Source: RUG13091 sp045113315
GTDB lineage: Bacteria; Bacillota_I; Bacilli_A; RFN20; CAG-826
Reading direction: 5' to 3'
NCBI GenBank assembly: GCA_045113315.1
Contig: JBGUIX010000014.1
Span: 1-64,000 of the forward strand
DNA length: 64,000 nucleotides
The notes below the pieces were generated by a model. That model was not told the DNA's origin and did not search any database. It saw nothing but the letters and a program-made list of their open reading frames with translations. Position numbers and translations under genes: made by a program. Shown in pieces: positions 33,345 to 43,235 of the stretch; within the stretch, counting starts at the first letter, position 1; each line of letters opens with the position of its first letter.

Positions 33345-34187
33345 CTATTCAATTGATAATAAGAAATCTTTCAAAATGTTTTTCGACACTCTTAATCGAT
33401 ATTCTTTTGTACTTCTTTGATCGGTAATCGGTGTGATGAATTTTTCCATGTCAGCGACGATCTCATCCGCTTTATCATGAATCTCATCAATTGTTAAACC
33501 GATATATTTCTTTTCAACTTCTCTATCTCTCGCCACAGTAATAGAAACACTACCAAAAGCCATTCTTAAATCAGTGACTTTATCGCCATCTAATTCATAT
33601 CCACCAGCGAACGTGACTTTAGATATTGATTCCGCGGCACGAGAACCGACTTTTCTCCAGTAAGTATTTAAATCATCGTGATGAGGAATAAATATTTCTT
33701 TAATTAATTCATTCTTATGACGATGAATCTTTCTGACACCAAAGATAAAGTCTTCAATAGGCACTATACGAGAACCATGAACATTGACTAGTTCTAATTT
33801 AGCGTCTAATAAATATAATCCAACGATTGAATCACCCGCTGGAGATGCGTTAGCAACGTTACCCGCTAAAGTGGCCATATTACGAATGTTTGGTGAAGCA
33901 AGTTCATCAATTATTTGCTTTAGCAAATCAGGAACTAAATCATTCTCTTGAATGTCGATATATTTAGTGCCCGCACCGATATGAACACCTTTTTCATCTT
34001 CATAAATATATTGAAGTTCTTTTAAATTTGAAATGTAGCAAACATCTTTATCAAAGTTAGGTAATAAACCACTTCTTTGATGTTTGACCACCATTAAATC
34101 GGTGCCACCAGCCATGATATAACAATCATGTGTGTCTAATATTTTTAAAGCTTCTTTTAAATTAGAAGGAATATGATGATTAACCAT
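33345..34187 (-). CDS. Molybdenum hydroxylase FAD subunit (second set)
   Basis: A 280-residue flavoprotein of the xanthine dehydrogenase/CO dehydrogenase medium-subunit family. FAD contacts are in YIMAGGTDLMVV and RNMATLAGNVANASPAGD. It passes electrons from the iron-sulfur subunit to NAD or another acceptor. I place the start at 34187, where the ATG overlaps the stop of the iron-sulfur gene (TAATG); 34193 is two codons earlier. It forms one complete set with the next two upstream genes. Confidence 0.9.
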   Translation of the reverse strand: MVNHHIPSNLKEALKILDTHDCYIMAGGTDLMVVKHQRSGLLPNFDKDVCYISNLKELQYIYEDEKGVHIGAGTKYIDIQENDLVPDLLKQIIDELASPNIRNMATLAGNVANASPAGDSIVGLYLLDAKLELVNVHGSRIVPIEDFIFGVRKIHRHKNELIKEIFIPHHDDLNTYWRKVGSRAAESISKVTFAGGYELDGDKVTDLRMAFGSVSITVARDREVEKKYIGLTIDEIHDKADEIVADMEKFITPITDQRSTKEYRLRVSKNILKDFLLSIE

Positions 34188-34657
34188 TACCATTCTCCTC
34201 CTTTTTCAGCGACTTCAAGTACCGCTTTAACAATCGCATTATAACCAGTACATCTACAAAGATTACCAGATAAAGCAATTCTTACTTCCTCTTCACTTGG
34301 ATGAGGATTTTTCTTTAATAAGGCATAAGTATTTAGAATCATACCTGGAGTGCAGAAACCACACTGGCTCGCTCCAAAGTCTGCAAACGCATCAGCGATA
34401 CGACGATATTGTTTTGTGTTTCTAAATCCTTCAATGGTAACGACATGTTTTCCGATAATATTAGCAACAGGTGTTAAGCATGAATCGTAGCAAACACCAT
34501 CCACTAAAACGGAACAAGCACCACAAGCGCCTTCCCCACATCCTTCTTTGACTCCTGTCATATGAAGGTGAATTCTTAATAAATCTAATAACCTCATTGA
34601 AGGGTCAACTTTAACAACAACTGGTTTATTATTGAGGTGAAATTTAATGATCTTCAT
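34187..34657 (-). CDS. Molybdenum hydroxylase [2Fe-2S] subunit (second set)
   Basis: A 156-residue protein binding two [2Fe-2S] clusters. The plant-ferredoxin type is in CGEGACGACSVLVDG, and the four-helix type in SQCGFCTPGMI plus NLCRCTGYNA. A frame with TTG start reaches 34663, but ATG at 34657 has GGAGG nine bases upstream. It overlaps the end of the Mo-subunit gene. Confidence 0.92.
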   Translation of the reverse strand: MKIIKFHLNNKPVVVKVDPSMRLLDLLRIHLHMTGVKEGCGEGACGACSVLVDGVCYDSCLTPVANIIGKHVVTIEGFRNTKQYRRIADAFADFGASQCGFCTPGMILNTYALLKKNPHPSEEEVRIALSGNLCRCTGYNAIVKAVLEVAEKGGEW

Positions 34658-36737
34658 TTTCAATTACCTCCATCAAATATTCAGGATTTGCAGGAATTTT
34701 ATAGATATTTTTATTAATTGCCATCTCAATTGCGTGTCCTAATGCCGGAGCGCCACCGACGAATGTGAGTTCGCCACATCCTTTCGCGCCACTGGCACCA
34801 TAAGCAAATAAGTTATCAATTAATTCCGTTTCCATCATTGGTAAGTCAACCGCGGTTGGAATGATATAATCAGATAATGTTTTCTGTCTAAATCTACCTT
34901 CGGCAACTTCCATATTTTCTAAATAACCATATCCAATAGCTTGAGCTAATCCACCATCAGCTTGACCGACGACAATTCTATCATCGATCGCATGGCCAAC
35001 ATCATATGTGGACCAGCATCCTTCAACTTTAACTTGATAAGTAACTGGGTCAAAGCTCACTTCTACCACGTTAACACCCCAAGCATAGCCTGGATAAGCA
35101 TCACCTTGCATAGTGTCTTCATCCCAATGGATGTAATCAGGACCGACATATGGTTCAATCCATTCTTGTTCGACACCTGGTTTCCAGATTTCTTTTAGGT
35201 GTTTTGCCGCTTTTTCACATAGATAACCAACAATAATGATTGTTCTACTAGCAGCGGTTGGACCAGTTGATAAAGTATGGTCAGTATCTGGGGCTTCATG
35301 AGTAACTTGTTCTTCTGGTATACCTAAGGTATTAGAAACAATCTTCTTTAAGGTCGTTCTATTACCTTGTCCAAAATCAACTTGGGAAGTATATAGATGA
35401 ACAATATCATTTTTATCTTTTGTTAATTTAAGTTGAGCATTAATAATTGTGGATTCACCACTTCCAGTAAAGCCACATCCATGTAAGAAACAGGAGAATC
35501 CAATACCACGATTACTTCCTGGTTTATTATATAAAGCATATTTATGCTTAAAATCACTCATCTCCATGGCTTTTTCCACAAGTTCTGGTAAGATTATCGG
35601 ATCGTGGAATTTGCCGTTAACAGCGGTCACTTCACCTTGTTTCACTAAATGTTTTAATTTAAATTCCACAGGATCTAAGCCCGCTACTTTAGCGATATGT
35701 TCAATAAACATTTCAAAAGCGAAAATAGTTTGTGGTGAACCAAATCCTCTAAAGGCCGCGGTTGGCATAGTGTTAGTGATATAAACATCGCCTTCGATTT
35801 CTAGATTTGGAATGCTATAACAATCGACGACTGCGATTAAGGCTCTAGCAAGAACAACACCTGAGCAACCTTTATAAGCTCCACCATTAAGTTGAATATG
35901 AGCTTTAACGCCCACTAATTTTCCATTCTTTACATAACCGGTATATGTGGTTTTGGATGGATGTCTTTTTGTGGTATACATCAAATCTTCATCTCTATCG
36001 AAGATCATCTTTAATGGTTTCTTGATTTTCACAATTGCAGTTGCCATTTGTGCTGCCATCATAGATGGATAATGTTCTTTACCACCAAAAGCACCACCGA
36101 CAGCGGGTTGAATAACTCTCACTTTACTTGGATCACATCCTAAAGTTCTGACGACTGCGTTTTTAATATAATAAGGACACTGCATACTGGCTTTGATGGT
36201 GATTTTATCTCCATCTAACCACATGATCATGCCTTGAGTTTCTAAATAAACTTGTTCTTGATAACCAGTTTCAAAAGTTTCAGTCAGTGTGTAGTCATAA
36301 TCTTTACTAACACTTTCTAAATCACCTTTTTTAAATTCTTTATGAATACCACTTTTTTTAAGTTTGAAATTAGGTACTTCTTCGTCATAGTTAACTTGTG
36401 TCATTCTAGCAAGTTCTTCTAATTTCTGTTTATCAGGACCAATTAATAAAGCGATGGTTTCACCATAATAATTGACTCTTCTATCAGCGAAGACTGGCCA
36501 GTCAGAAAAGATAATATTAACGACATTTTCTTTAACAATATCTTTCGCATCAACGTAGTAATAACCTTTTGGAAGTTTTGGAACATTAACACTTCTTATT
36601 CTTCCACTTGGAATATTGCTACGCAAAGGACGGCACCAAAGAAAATCTTTTGCTGGTAAGTCATCAGTAAATAAGGCTAGACCAGCCATCTTCTCTTCAT
36701 TGTCGATTTTGACTGTGGAGTTTTTAAAATGCGACAT
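34644..36737 (-). CDS. Molybdenum hydroxylase large subunit (second set)
   Basis: A 697-residue molybdopterin-binding subunit. GGAFGGKEHYPS is the Mo-pterin loop, PTAAFRGFGSPQ and GPTAASRTI further cofactor loops. GASGAKGCGELTFVGG carries the catalytic Glu (G-C-G-E-L) that activates water at molybdenum. It is shorter than XdhA/XdhD types. The family hydroxylates N-heterocycles such as xanthine, hypoxanthine or nicotinate. Being the second large subunit in one purine operon, it may handle a different position on the ring. Confidence 0.9.
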   Translation of the reverse strand: MSHFKNSTVKIDNEEKMAGLALFTDDLPAKDFLWCRPLRSNIPSGRIRSVNVPKLPKGYYYVDAKDIVKENVVNIIFSDWPVFADRRVNYYGETIALLIGPDKQKLEELARMTQVNYDEEVPNFKLKKSGIHKEFKKGDLESVSKDYDYTLTETFETGYQEQVYLETQGMIMWLDGDKITIKASMQCPYYIKNAVVRTLGCDPSKVRVIQPAVGGAFGGKEHYPSMMAAQMATAIVKIKKPLKMIFDRDEDLMYTTKRHPSKTTYTGYVKNGKLVGVKAHIQLNGGAYKGCSGVVLARALIAVVDCYSIPNLEIEGDVYITNTMPTAAFRGFGSPQTIFAFEMFIEHIAKVAGLDPVEFKLKHLVKQGEVTAVNGKFHDPIILPELVEKAMEMSDFKHKYALYNKPGSNRGIGFSCFLHGCGFTGSGESTIINAQLKLTKDKNDIVHLYTSQVDFGQGNRTTLKKIVSNTLGIPEEQVTHEAPDTDHTLSTGPTAASRTIIIVGYLCEKAAKHLKEIWKPGVEQEWIEPYVGPDYIHWDEDTMQGDAYPGYAWGVNVVEVSFDPVTYQVKVEGCWSTYDVGHAIDDRIVVGQADGGLAQAIGYGYLENMEVAEGRFRQKTLSDYIIPTAVDLPMMETELIDNLFAYGASGAKGCGELTFVGGAPALGHAIEMAINKNIYKIPANPEYLMEVIENEDH

Positions 36738-36757
36738 GACATTTTCCCCTTTCTAAA

Positions 36758-37849
36758 TTAATGTTTAAATTCAATAGCTTTCACTGGGCATCTAGATGCA
36801 CATAATCCACATCTAAAACATTTTTCAGAATTAAATGTTGGGACTTTATTTTCATTCATTTCTATTGCGAAATATGGACAGTTTTTCATACATAAACCAC
36901 AGTGAGAACATTTCTCCGCTTCAACGGACGGAAGTTCGGCTTCATATGTGGTCTCTTTCTTTAAACCAGTCTTGATAACATCTTCCACCGATTTAAATCC
37001 ATATTTTTCTAATTCTTTTGGTAAATCATCGATAATCTTTTTATATAATTCTTTGCCTCTCAGCATTGGAGCGGATAACATTCCTACCGCAGAAGCTCCG
37101 GCTAATAAAAATTCAATGACATCTTTGGCGCTTGATACACCACCAACACCGATAACAGTTAATGATGGTTCTGCTTGTTTAATGGTATAAACTGTGGCTA
37201 AAGCTAAAGGTTTAATAACTGGACCAGACATCCAAACAAAACCTTTATCATTATTAGCTAACATTTTTCTTTTTTCGACATCGATAACCATGGATGGTCC
37301 TAATGAGTTAATAGCAACAACGCCATTAGCCCCATTTTCTTTAATCACTTTCGCAAATCCAGCAGGATCTGGAATGTGTGGAGATATCTTCATATAGAAA
37401 GGTTTTTTGGTGTGTTTTCTAATGGTTCGTACAACTTCTGCAAGCTTTTCGCGGTCTGTACCAACATAGTGACAGCTCACTTCAAAGGCATCCGCAAACT
37501 TATCTAATAGGGGGATTAAAACCTCCATATCTTCCTTTGTGTAACCAACAGAAATGATTAATGGAGTATCACCTTTTTTACTAACATATTCTGGTAAAAA
37601 TTCTTCAATCCATTTCTCTTTGCTATATTCAGTCCAAAGTTCGCAGTTATAAATTGCATTATTATCACCGACGATGCATGGATGAGGAATATGCGCCATT
37701 TGGGTAGAGATAGTTTTAGCAACAATCGCACCACATCCAGCGACGTGATTGAGCCAGAGCATCTTCTCAGCGTCACCAACCAGTGGTCCAGCCGCAGGCA
37801 TTAAAGGGTTTTTTAAATATAAACCGTCAAATTTGGTAGATAGATCCAT
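36758..37849 (-). CDS. PreA-like dihydropyrimidine/dihydroorotate dehydrogenase flavoprotein with ferredoxin domain
   Basis: 363 residues from the ATG at 37849, chosen because AAGGAGG lies 7 bases upstream (the frame reaches 37876). The TIM-barrel DHOD domain is marked by GLYLKNPLMPAAGPLVG, ISPHIPDPAGFAKVI and VIGVGGVSSAKDVIEFLLAG. Two [4Fe-4S] motifs end the protein: CSHCGLCMKNCP and CFRCGLCASRCP. The layout matches PreA, the reductase subunit of bacterial dihydropyrimidine dehydrogenase; the NADH-oxidising partner PreT is absent. In E. coli-like clusters this place is filled by YgfK, a much larger oxidoreductase. It may reduce a purine-ring intermediate with electrons from ferredoxin. Confidence 0.82.
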   Translation of the reverse strand: MDLSTKFDGLYLKNPLMPAAGPLVGDAEKMLWLNHVAGCGAIVAKTISTQMAHIPHPCIVGDNNAIYNCELWTEYSKEKWIEEFLPEYVSKKGDTPLIISVGYTKEDMEVLIPLLDKFADAFEVSCHYVGTDREKLAEVVRTIRKHTKKPFYMKISPHIPDPAGFAKVIKENGANGVVAINSLGPSMVIDVEKRKMLANNDKGFVWMSGPVIKPLALATVYTIKQAEPSLTVIGVGGVSSAKDVIEFLLAGASAVGMLSAPMLRGKELYKKIIDDLPKELEKYGFKSVEDVIKTGLKKETTYEAELPSVEAEKCSHCGLCMKNCPYFAIEMNENKVPTFNSEKCFRCGLCASRCPVKAIEFKH

Positions 37850-37851
37850 GA

Positions 37852-39150
37852 TTAATCCTCCTTGATTCTTCTCCAAAGGTCTTTACTAACTTCATTTGCT
37901 TCATCGAACAAACGATTAACTTTACGTGAAACAATTTTTCTATTTTTTAATAACAATTTACCAGAAGCATAAACATCATTTGGTCTAAAGGATGGATATA
38001 ATCCATAAAACACATGACCAAAAGCGTTACCACTATTCATTTCGGTAAACGGTTTATAAGGCACTAATAAGAAATCAGATTCATAATCTTTTTCTATTTT
38101 GCCTAGTTTAATCCCAAGCATCTTACTAACATAGTCATAGGAATTATTAATCATTTCTAAAACTTCACCTAATCCTAAGCCTAAAGGTGTCTTGTTATAT
38201 AAGTGTGTCGTATATAAAACATTTAAATATTCAGTGGCCATATTGGATGATAAGCCATCATTACCCACTAAGACTTTAATGTTATGTTCTAAATAATTTC
38301 TGACATTTGGTATACCAACAGCGTTATTCATGTTACTTGTGGTGTTAACAACCATATAAGCACTATTCTTATGAACAATATCTAGTTCTTTATCGGAGAT
38401 AGAAACACCATGAACGATTAAACTATTTGGATTTACTAAACCAAATTTATCTAATCTTTCCATAATTGACATATGGTATTTAACGAAAGAATCATTCTCA
38501 TCCATCTCGCTTTCCGCGACATGAATATGAATTGGATTATCGCCAAGTTTTCTAGCGACCGATTTTAGGGTTTTATCACTAAGAGTCATAGAGGCGTGCA
38601 TACCAAATAAGCCTCTGACATGATCACTTTTAAATTTATCCATGAAAGAGATGTTTTCTTTAATACATTTATCAACTGGATAACGATCACTAGTTTCAAA
38701 ACATAACAAGGCTCTTAAACCTAAATCATCCACTAATGATTTTTTTAACATAGTTAATGACTTAATGATATCTGTTCCAGAAGCGTGGTGATCAATAATC
38801 GTTGTCACACCATTTTCGATAAACTCTTTACCGGCGCATATACCTGAATAATATGTGGTCTTGTTATCAATCTTGGCATCCATCTTCCACCACATCTGTT
38901 CAAGTATTTCTAGGAAGTTATGAGGATTAAATGGTAAGGCTAAGCCTCTAGCGAAAATGGAATAGATATGTGCGTGGTTACAAACAAAGTTCGGTAATAA
39001 TAATTGACCGTTACCATCGATTACTTCATAACCATCATTTTTAAAGTCAGACATCTTGCCAACTTTTCTAATCTTTTCATCAAAAATGACAAAACCGTTT
39101 TCGATATAGTTCTTATAGTCATAAATACGGACATTGATAATCGCTTTCAT
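37852..39150 (-). CDS. ssnA: SsnA-type aminohydrolase
   Basis: A 432-residue amidohydrolase-superfamily enzyme. Metal ligands and active-site blocks: CNHAHIYSIFARG (H-x-H), TIIDHHASG, HIHVAESEMDE, LIVHGVSIS and VLVGNDGLSSN. The pattern follows SsnA, a chlorohydrolase/aminohydrolase relative found in purine-utilising clusters. It should deaminate or open an N-heterocycle intermediate. Its ATG overlaps the stop of the hydantoinase gene. Confidence 0.85.
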   Translation of the reverse strand: MKAIINVRIYDYKNYIENGFVIFDEKIRKVGKMSDFKNDGYEVIDGNGQLLLPNFVCNHAHIYSIFARGLALPFNPHNFLEILEQMWWKMDAKIDNKTTYYSGICAGKEFIENGVTTIIDHHASGTDIIKSLTMLKKSLVDDLGLRALLCFETSDRYPVDKCIKENISFMDKFKSDHVRGLFGMHASMTLSDKTLKSVARKLGDNPIHIHVAESEMDENDSFVKYHMSIMERLDKFGLVNPNSLIVHGVSISDKELDIVHKNSAYMVVNTTSNMNNAVGIPNVRNYLEHNIKVLVGNDGLSSNMATEYLNVLYTTHLYNKTPLGLGLGEVLEMINNSYDYVSKMLGIKLGKIEKDYESDFLLVPYKPFTEMNSGNAFGHVFYGLYPSFRPNDVYASGKLLLKNRKIVSRKVNRLFDEANEVSKDLWRRIKED

Positions 39151-40463
39151 TAGAATTTGACCTCCTTGTCACAGTTAATTAATTCACCTTTACCACCTAA
39201 GAAAACTTCATCTTTTAAAATGAATTTTCCACGTAACATCGTATGAACAATTTTCTCTTTAACTTTGATACCTTCATAAACACTGTAGTCACATTTTCCA
39301 TGTGGTTTACCAATTGGATATTCGTCTACTTCTTTGATAAAAGCTAAGTCAGCGTCTTTACCAACCGCTATACTTCCTTTTTTCGAAAAACCATTTAAAA
39401 GTGCGATATTTTTACTCATTTTGTCGATAATTTGATCTCCAAATTGTTTATGAAGGATTACAAATGAAGATTCAATACCACCGATACCTAATGGGTGTCC
39501 CACTAAAGAAGGATGATTCTTTTTATCGCTCGACATAAAGGAACAATGGTCAGTTCCAATCGTATTTACATAACTAATATTTTTAATTAATAATTCTTGT
39601 TCTTCCTTACTTCTAAGTGGAGGAGCAAATGTATATAAATAGCCTTTGTCCGTATTCAAAACTTCTTTATTAAATGTGAAGTATTGAGGGCAACTTTCCA
39701 CAAAGAAATGTTTTCCTAAAATATCACCATATTGATTAATTAATCTTTGTAATGTTTCACCTGATGAACAGTGGACCATATATAAATAACCTTGAGTGTC
39801 TTTAGCAAAACCTGCGAGTTTAAGAGCTTCGCTGTATTCACATTCACTTCCTCTAGCTTCAGATATATATGTACATGCGTATTCAGGTTTTAAAGAAACG
39901 AGTTCATCGTTTTCAATATGCGCGGTAACTAGAAAATTATATTTCTTTGTTAATTCTAATAATTTGATGATGTCAGGATCATAAGTACGACGTCTAGTTT
40001 CAGAATAAGTTGTAAATAGCTTAATTGTATTCATCCCTAATTTCTTCATCATTAAAACATATTGTTCTAAATCACCATCAGGTTCTTTAATACAAGCGTG
40101 AAAATGATAATCAACATGTGAGTCTTTAGCGAGCTGTAAACGGTCATAAAATGATCTTTCTAATTTTCTCGCATTTCTAGTTGGATCTAAAAAATCAATA
40201 ATTGTGGTAATACCACCATAAGCGGCACATCTACTACCAGCCTCAAAATCATCAACAGATGTGATAGTGCCACAATAAAGAGCGAAATGAACATGTGGAT
40301 CGATTAATCCTGGAATAATCTTTAAACCAGTCGCATCGATTATTTCATCCGCAGTCTTTTCTTCTTTTCCGATATAAGCAAAATGTTCATCCTCTATAAG
40401 GATATTGACGTCTTGCCATTTATTATCGATATAGACTTTTCCGTTTTTGACTAATTTAGTCAT
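39150..40463 (-). CDS. hyuA: Hydantoinase/dihydropyrimidinase (HyuA type)
   Basis: A 437-residue cyclic amidohydrolase. IPGLIDPHVHFALYCGT holds the first metal His pair. The Lys of TIKLFTTYS is where carboxylated lysine bridges the metals in this family. VTAHIEND, YMVHCSSGE and IGTDHCSF supply the remaining ligands. It should hydrolyse a cyclic imide or amide of the purine ring after partial reduction. It is coupled by TAATG to the large Mo-subunit gene before it and the SsnA gene after it. Confidence 0.88.
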   Translation of the reverse strand: MTKLVKNGKVYIDNKWQDVNILIEDEHFAYIGKEEKTADEIIDATGLKIIPGLIDPHVHFALYCGTITSVDDFEAGSRCAAYGGITTIIDFLDPTRNARKLERSFYDRLQLAKDSHVDYHFHACIKEPDGDLEQYVLMMKKLGMNTIKLFTTYSETRRRTYDPDIIKLLELTKKYNFLVTAHIENDELVSLKPEYACTYISEARGSECEYSEALKLAGFAKDTQGYLYMVHCSSGETLQRLINQYGDILGKHFFVESCPQYFTFNKEVLNTDKGYLYTFAPPLRSKEEQELLIKNISYVNTIGTDHCSFMSSDKKNHPSLVGHPLGIGGIESSFVILHKQFGDQIIDKMSKNIALLNGFSKKGSIAVGKDADLAFIKEVDEYPIGKPHGKCDYSVYEGIKVKEKIVHTMLRGKFILKDEVFLGGKGELINCDKEVKF

Positions 40464-42781
40464 TATTTCCCCTCTTTTTCTTTCATCGCTTTAAGAATCT
40501 TTTCTGGTGTGATTGGTAAGGAATTAATTCTGACTCCAACAGCGTTATAGATCGCGTTACATAAAACCGCGGGAGGAGTATCGATACCAATTTCACCGAC
40601 AGATTTCGCACCAAATGGACCAGTTGGTTCATAAGAATCAGCGAATTCAGTTGTTAAATGTTTAATAGTTTTACATGTTGGAACATGGTAATAGAGGAAA
40701 CTATTTGTTAATAGCTGTCCTTTTGAGTTATAGATAACTTCTTCCGTAGAAGCCATACCAAAGCCTTGGGTAATACCACCTTCGACTTGGCCTTTAGCTA
40801 ACATTGGATTAATGGTGGTACCACAATCCACTACTGAGACATAATCTAACACTTCATATTCACCTGTTTCTGTATCAACTTCCACTTCTGCATAAGCAGC
40901 CATAAATGGAGGTGGAGAAACATGTCCAATATATGATTCAGTAACCGCTACTTGATGTTGTGGAGCGGAATATATTAATTTATTTGATAAATCAAATAAT
41001 GAAATTTCTTTATTACCAGCTTTAAAGGTTTTACCATCAAAGATAATATCTTTTTCTTTTACTTCTAACATGGTAGCCGCTTCACTAATGAGTCTTTCTC
41101 TCATCTTAATCGCCGTCTTCCATGCCGCATTACCAGAGATATATGTTGTGGAAGAAGCATAAGCACCAACATCGAATGGAGCTAAGTCAGTATCAGAAGA
41201 ATAGATAATTACTTTATCCACTGTGGTCATTAATTCTTCAGCAACAATTTGGCTGATTAAAGTATCAGAACCTTGTCCGATATCTGTCGCACCACATCTC
41301 ACCATATAGAAGCCACCATCTTGTAAGGTAATCGCACAACTACCCATATCAGAGAATGGAATACCACTACCTTGCATAGCAATCGCGCATCCTACGGATC
41401 TCACTTTGTGAGGCCCAACTTGTTTTCTTGGATATTTCTCTTTCCAACCGATTAGTTCTGCACCTCTATCAATACAATATGGAAGTTTACAAGATTCCAT
41501 AATCATCGCTGTACCTTTGGTACCTTCGCCCATGATTTCAAAGATTGGGGAAGTTTCTTTTTCTTTCATGGAATTCTTTTTACGAAGTTCCACTGGATCC
41601 ATATGTAACTTTTCAGCGAGCATATCGATCGCAGATTCTAAAACATAGTTACCTTGAATCGCACCATAACCTCTATAGGCACCCGCAGGTACGTGATTAG
41701 TGTATAAAACTCTACCACCAAATCTCACCGCTTTAACTTTGTTATATAAAGGTAAAACTTTGCTACCCACAATCATAAAGACTGTTAAAGCGTGTTCACC
41801 ATAAGCACCTGTATCACTTAATGCGTGACAATCAATAGCTCTAATCGTGCCATCTTTATCCGCACCAATTTTCATAGAGATATACATCGGGTGACGTGTA
41901 TATGAAGAAGCAAACACTTCTTCTCTGGTATAAATCATCGATGATGGTAATCCAGTTCTTAATGTCACTAAAGCGACAAACATTTCACCATGGAATTGTT
42001 GTTTACCACCAAAGCCACCGCCAACACGTGGTTTAACGATTCTAATTTGTGATAATGGCATACCTAAGGTTTGAGCCATAATTCTTCTCACATGGAATGG
42101 AGTTTGAGTGGATGAATAAATGACTAAACGATTGTGTTCATCAAGTCTTGCGTTACATGTATGTGGTTCAAGCATCGCATGCGCTTGGGCTTGTGTTTCC
42201 GCAGCGTGTTCAATAACGACATCACATTTTGCTAATTCTTTTTCAACATCGCCAACTTCCATTTCATAACTAGCGGCGACATTATCTTTTGGTCTAAAGC
42301 CCATTTCAAAGGCTTGAGAAATGCCTTCTTCTGGGTGAATAACATTCTTACTCTTATATGCTGTTTTATAATCTAAAACTGGCTCTAATACTTCGTATTC
42401 CACTTCAATTAATTTCAAAGCATCTTCTGCGATTTGTTCATTAATTGCCGCAACGCATGCCACTTCATCACCGACAAATCTCACATATTCATCTAAAATG
42501 AATTTATCAATTGGAGATGGTTGTGGAGCACCTTGTCCAGCACGAGAGAAGGCCACATGTGGAACGTTTTTATATGTTAAAACGCATTTCACACCATTAA
42601 GGGCTTCCGCTTTCGAAGTATCAATTTTTTTGATTCTAGCAAAAGCATGTGGAGAACGTAACATCTTTAAGACTAATGAACCTGGGACTTCATAATCTTG
42701 GGTGTAGACCGCTCTACCCATCATCTCAGCTTGTCCACAAACGGAATGGGTTTTGTTATTAACAACTTTAAATTTTTTCAT
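40463..42781 (-). CDS. Molybdenum hydroxylase large subunit, XdhD-like (first set)
   Basis: A 772-residue molybdopterin subunit. RPRVGGGFGGKQQFHG-type loop (VGGGFGGKQQ), AGAYRGYGAIQG and STTYISGNAAW bind the cofactor. PFGAKSVGEIGIDTPPA carries the catalytic Glu. N-terminal FKVVNNKTHSVCGQAEMMGR is the usual entry of the family. It forms a full enzyme with the two small subunits just upstream. In related clusters XdhD is proposed to act on xanthine or urate; which applies here is inference. Confidence 0.9.
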   Translation of the reverse strand: MKKFKVVNNKTHSVCGQAEMMGRAVYTQDYEVPGSLVLKMLRSPHAFARIKKIDTSKAEALNGVKCVLTYKNVPHVAFSRAGQGAPQPSPIDKFILDEYVRFVGDEVACVAAINEQIAEDALKLIEVEYEVLEPVLDYKTAYKSKNVIHPEEGISQAFEMGFRPKDNVAASYEMEVGDVEKELAKCDVVIEHAAETQAQAHAMLEPHTCNARLDEHNRLVIYSSTQTPFHVRRIMAQTLGMPLSQIRIVKPRVGGGFGGKQQFHGEMFVALVTLRTGLPSSMIYTREEVFASSYTRHPMYISMKIGADKDGTIRAIDCHALSDTGAYGEHALTVFMIVGSKVLPLYNKVKAVRFGGRVLYTNHVPAGAYRGYGAIQGNYVLESAIDMLAEKLHMDPVELRKKNSMKEKETSPIFEIMGEGTKGTAMIMESCKLPYCIDRGAELIGWKEKYPRKQVGPHKVRSVGCAIAMQGSGIPFSDMGSCAITLQDGGFYMVRCGATDIGQGSDTLISQIVAEELMTTVDKVIIYSSDTDLAPFDVGAYASSTTYISGNAAWKTAIKMRERLISEAATMLEVKEKDIIFDGKTFKAGNKEISLFDLSNKLIYSAPQHQVAVTESYIGHVSPPPFMAAYAEVEVDTETGEYEVLDYVSVVDCGTTINPMLAKGQVEGGITQGFGMASTEEVIYNSKGQLLTNSFLYYHVPTCKTIKHLTTEFADSYEPTGPFGAKSVGEIGIDTPPAVLCNAIYNAVGVRINSLPITPEKILKAMKEKEGK

Positions 42782-42782
42782 A

Positions 42783-43235
42783 TTATTTACCCTCCGCTAA
42801 ATAGGCTTTAATAGCCTTGAACTGAGAATGATATCCAGTACATCTACAAATATTACCCACCATAAAGTCTCTTATTTGTTCATCAGTGGGGTTTTTATAT
42901 TCTTTCTTTAAAGCATGGATAATAATGGCCATACCAGAACCACAGTAGGAGCATTGATTAGCGCCTTCTTCACCGAAGAAATGAGAAATTCTCGCCACTT
43001 CTTCTTGAATTCCTTCAACTGTAGTGACATGTTTACCGTTAACACTAATTGCTAAAACGGAGCAGGAAAGGACTGGCTTTTCATCCACTAAAACTGTACA
43101 GCTTCCACAGATAGACTCATCGCATCCCACTCTAATTGAAAAGATGCCATGTCTTCTAAGAGCGTTAGAGAGATATTCGTCTGGTCTTACATCCCAAACG
43201 ACTTCAGTACCATTTAAGAAAAATTGTAATTTCAT
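42783..43235 (-). CDS. Molybdenum hydroxylase [2Fe-2S] subunit (first set)
   Basis: A 150-residue two-cluster ferredoxin-like subunit. CDESICGSCTVLVDE binds the first [2Fe-2S] cluster, and CSYCGSGMAI with NICRCTGYHS the second. Its ATG overlaps the stop of the FAD-subunit gene. It carries electrons from molybdenum to FAD. Confidence 0.92.
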   Translation of the reverse strand: MKLQFFLNGTEVVWDVRPDEYLSNALRRHGIFSIRVGCDESICGSCTVLVDEKPVLSCSVLAISVNGKHVTTVEGIQEEVARISHFFGEEGANQCSYCGSGMAIIIHALKKEYKNPTDEQIRDFMVGNICRCTGYHSQFKAIKAYLAEGK

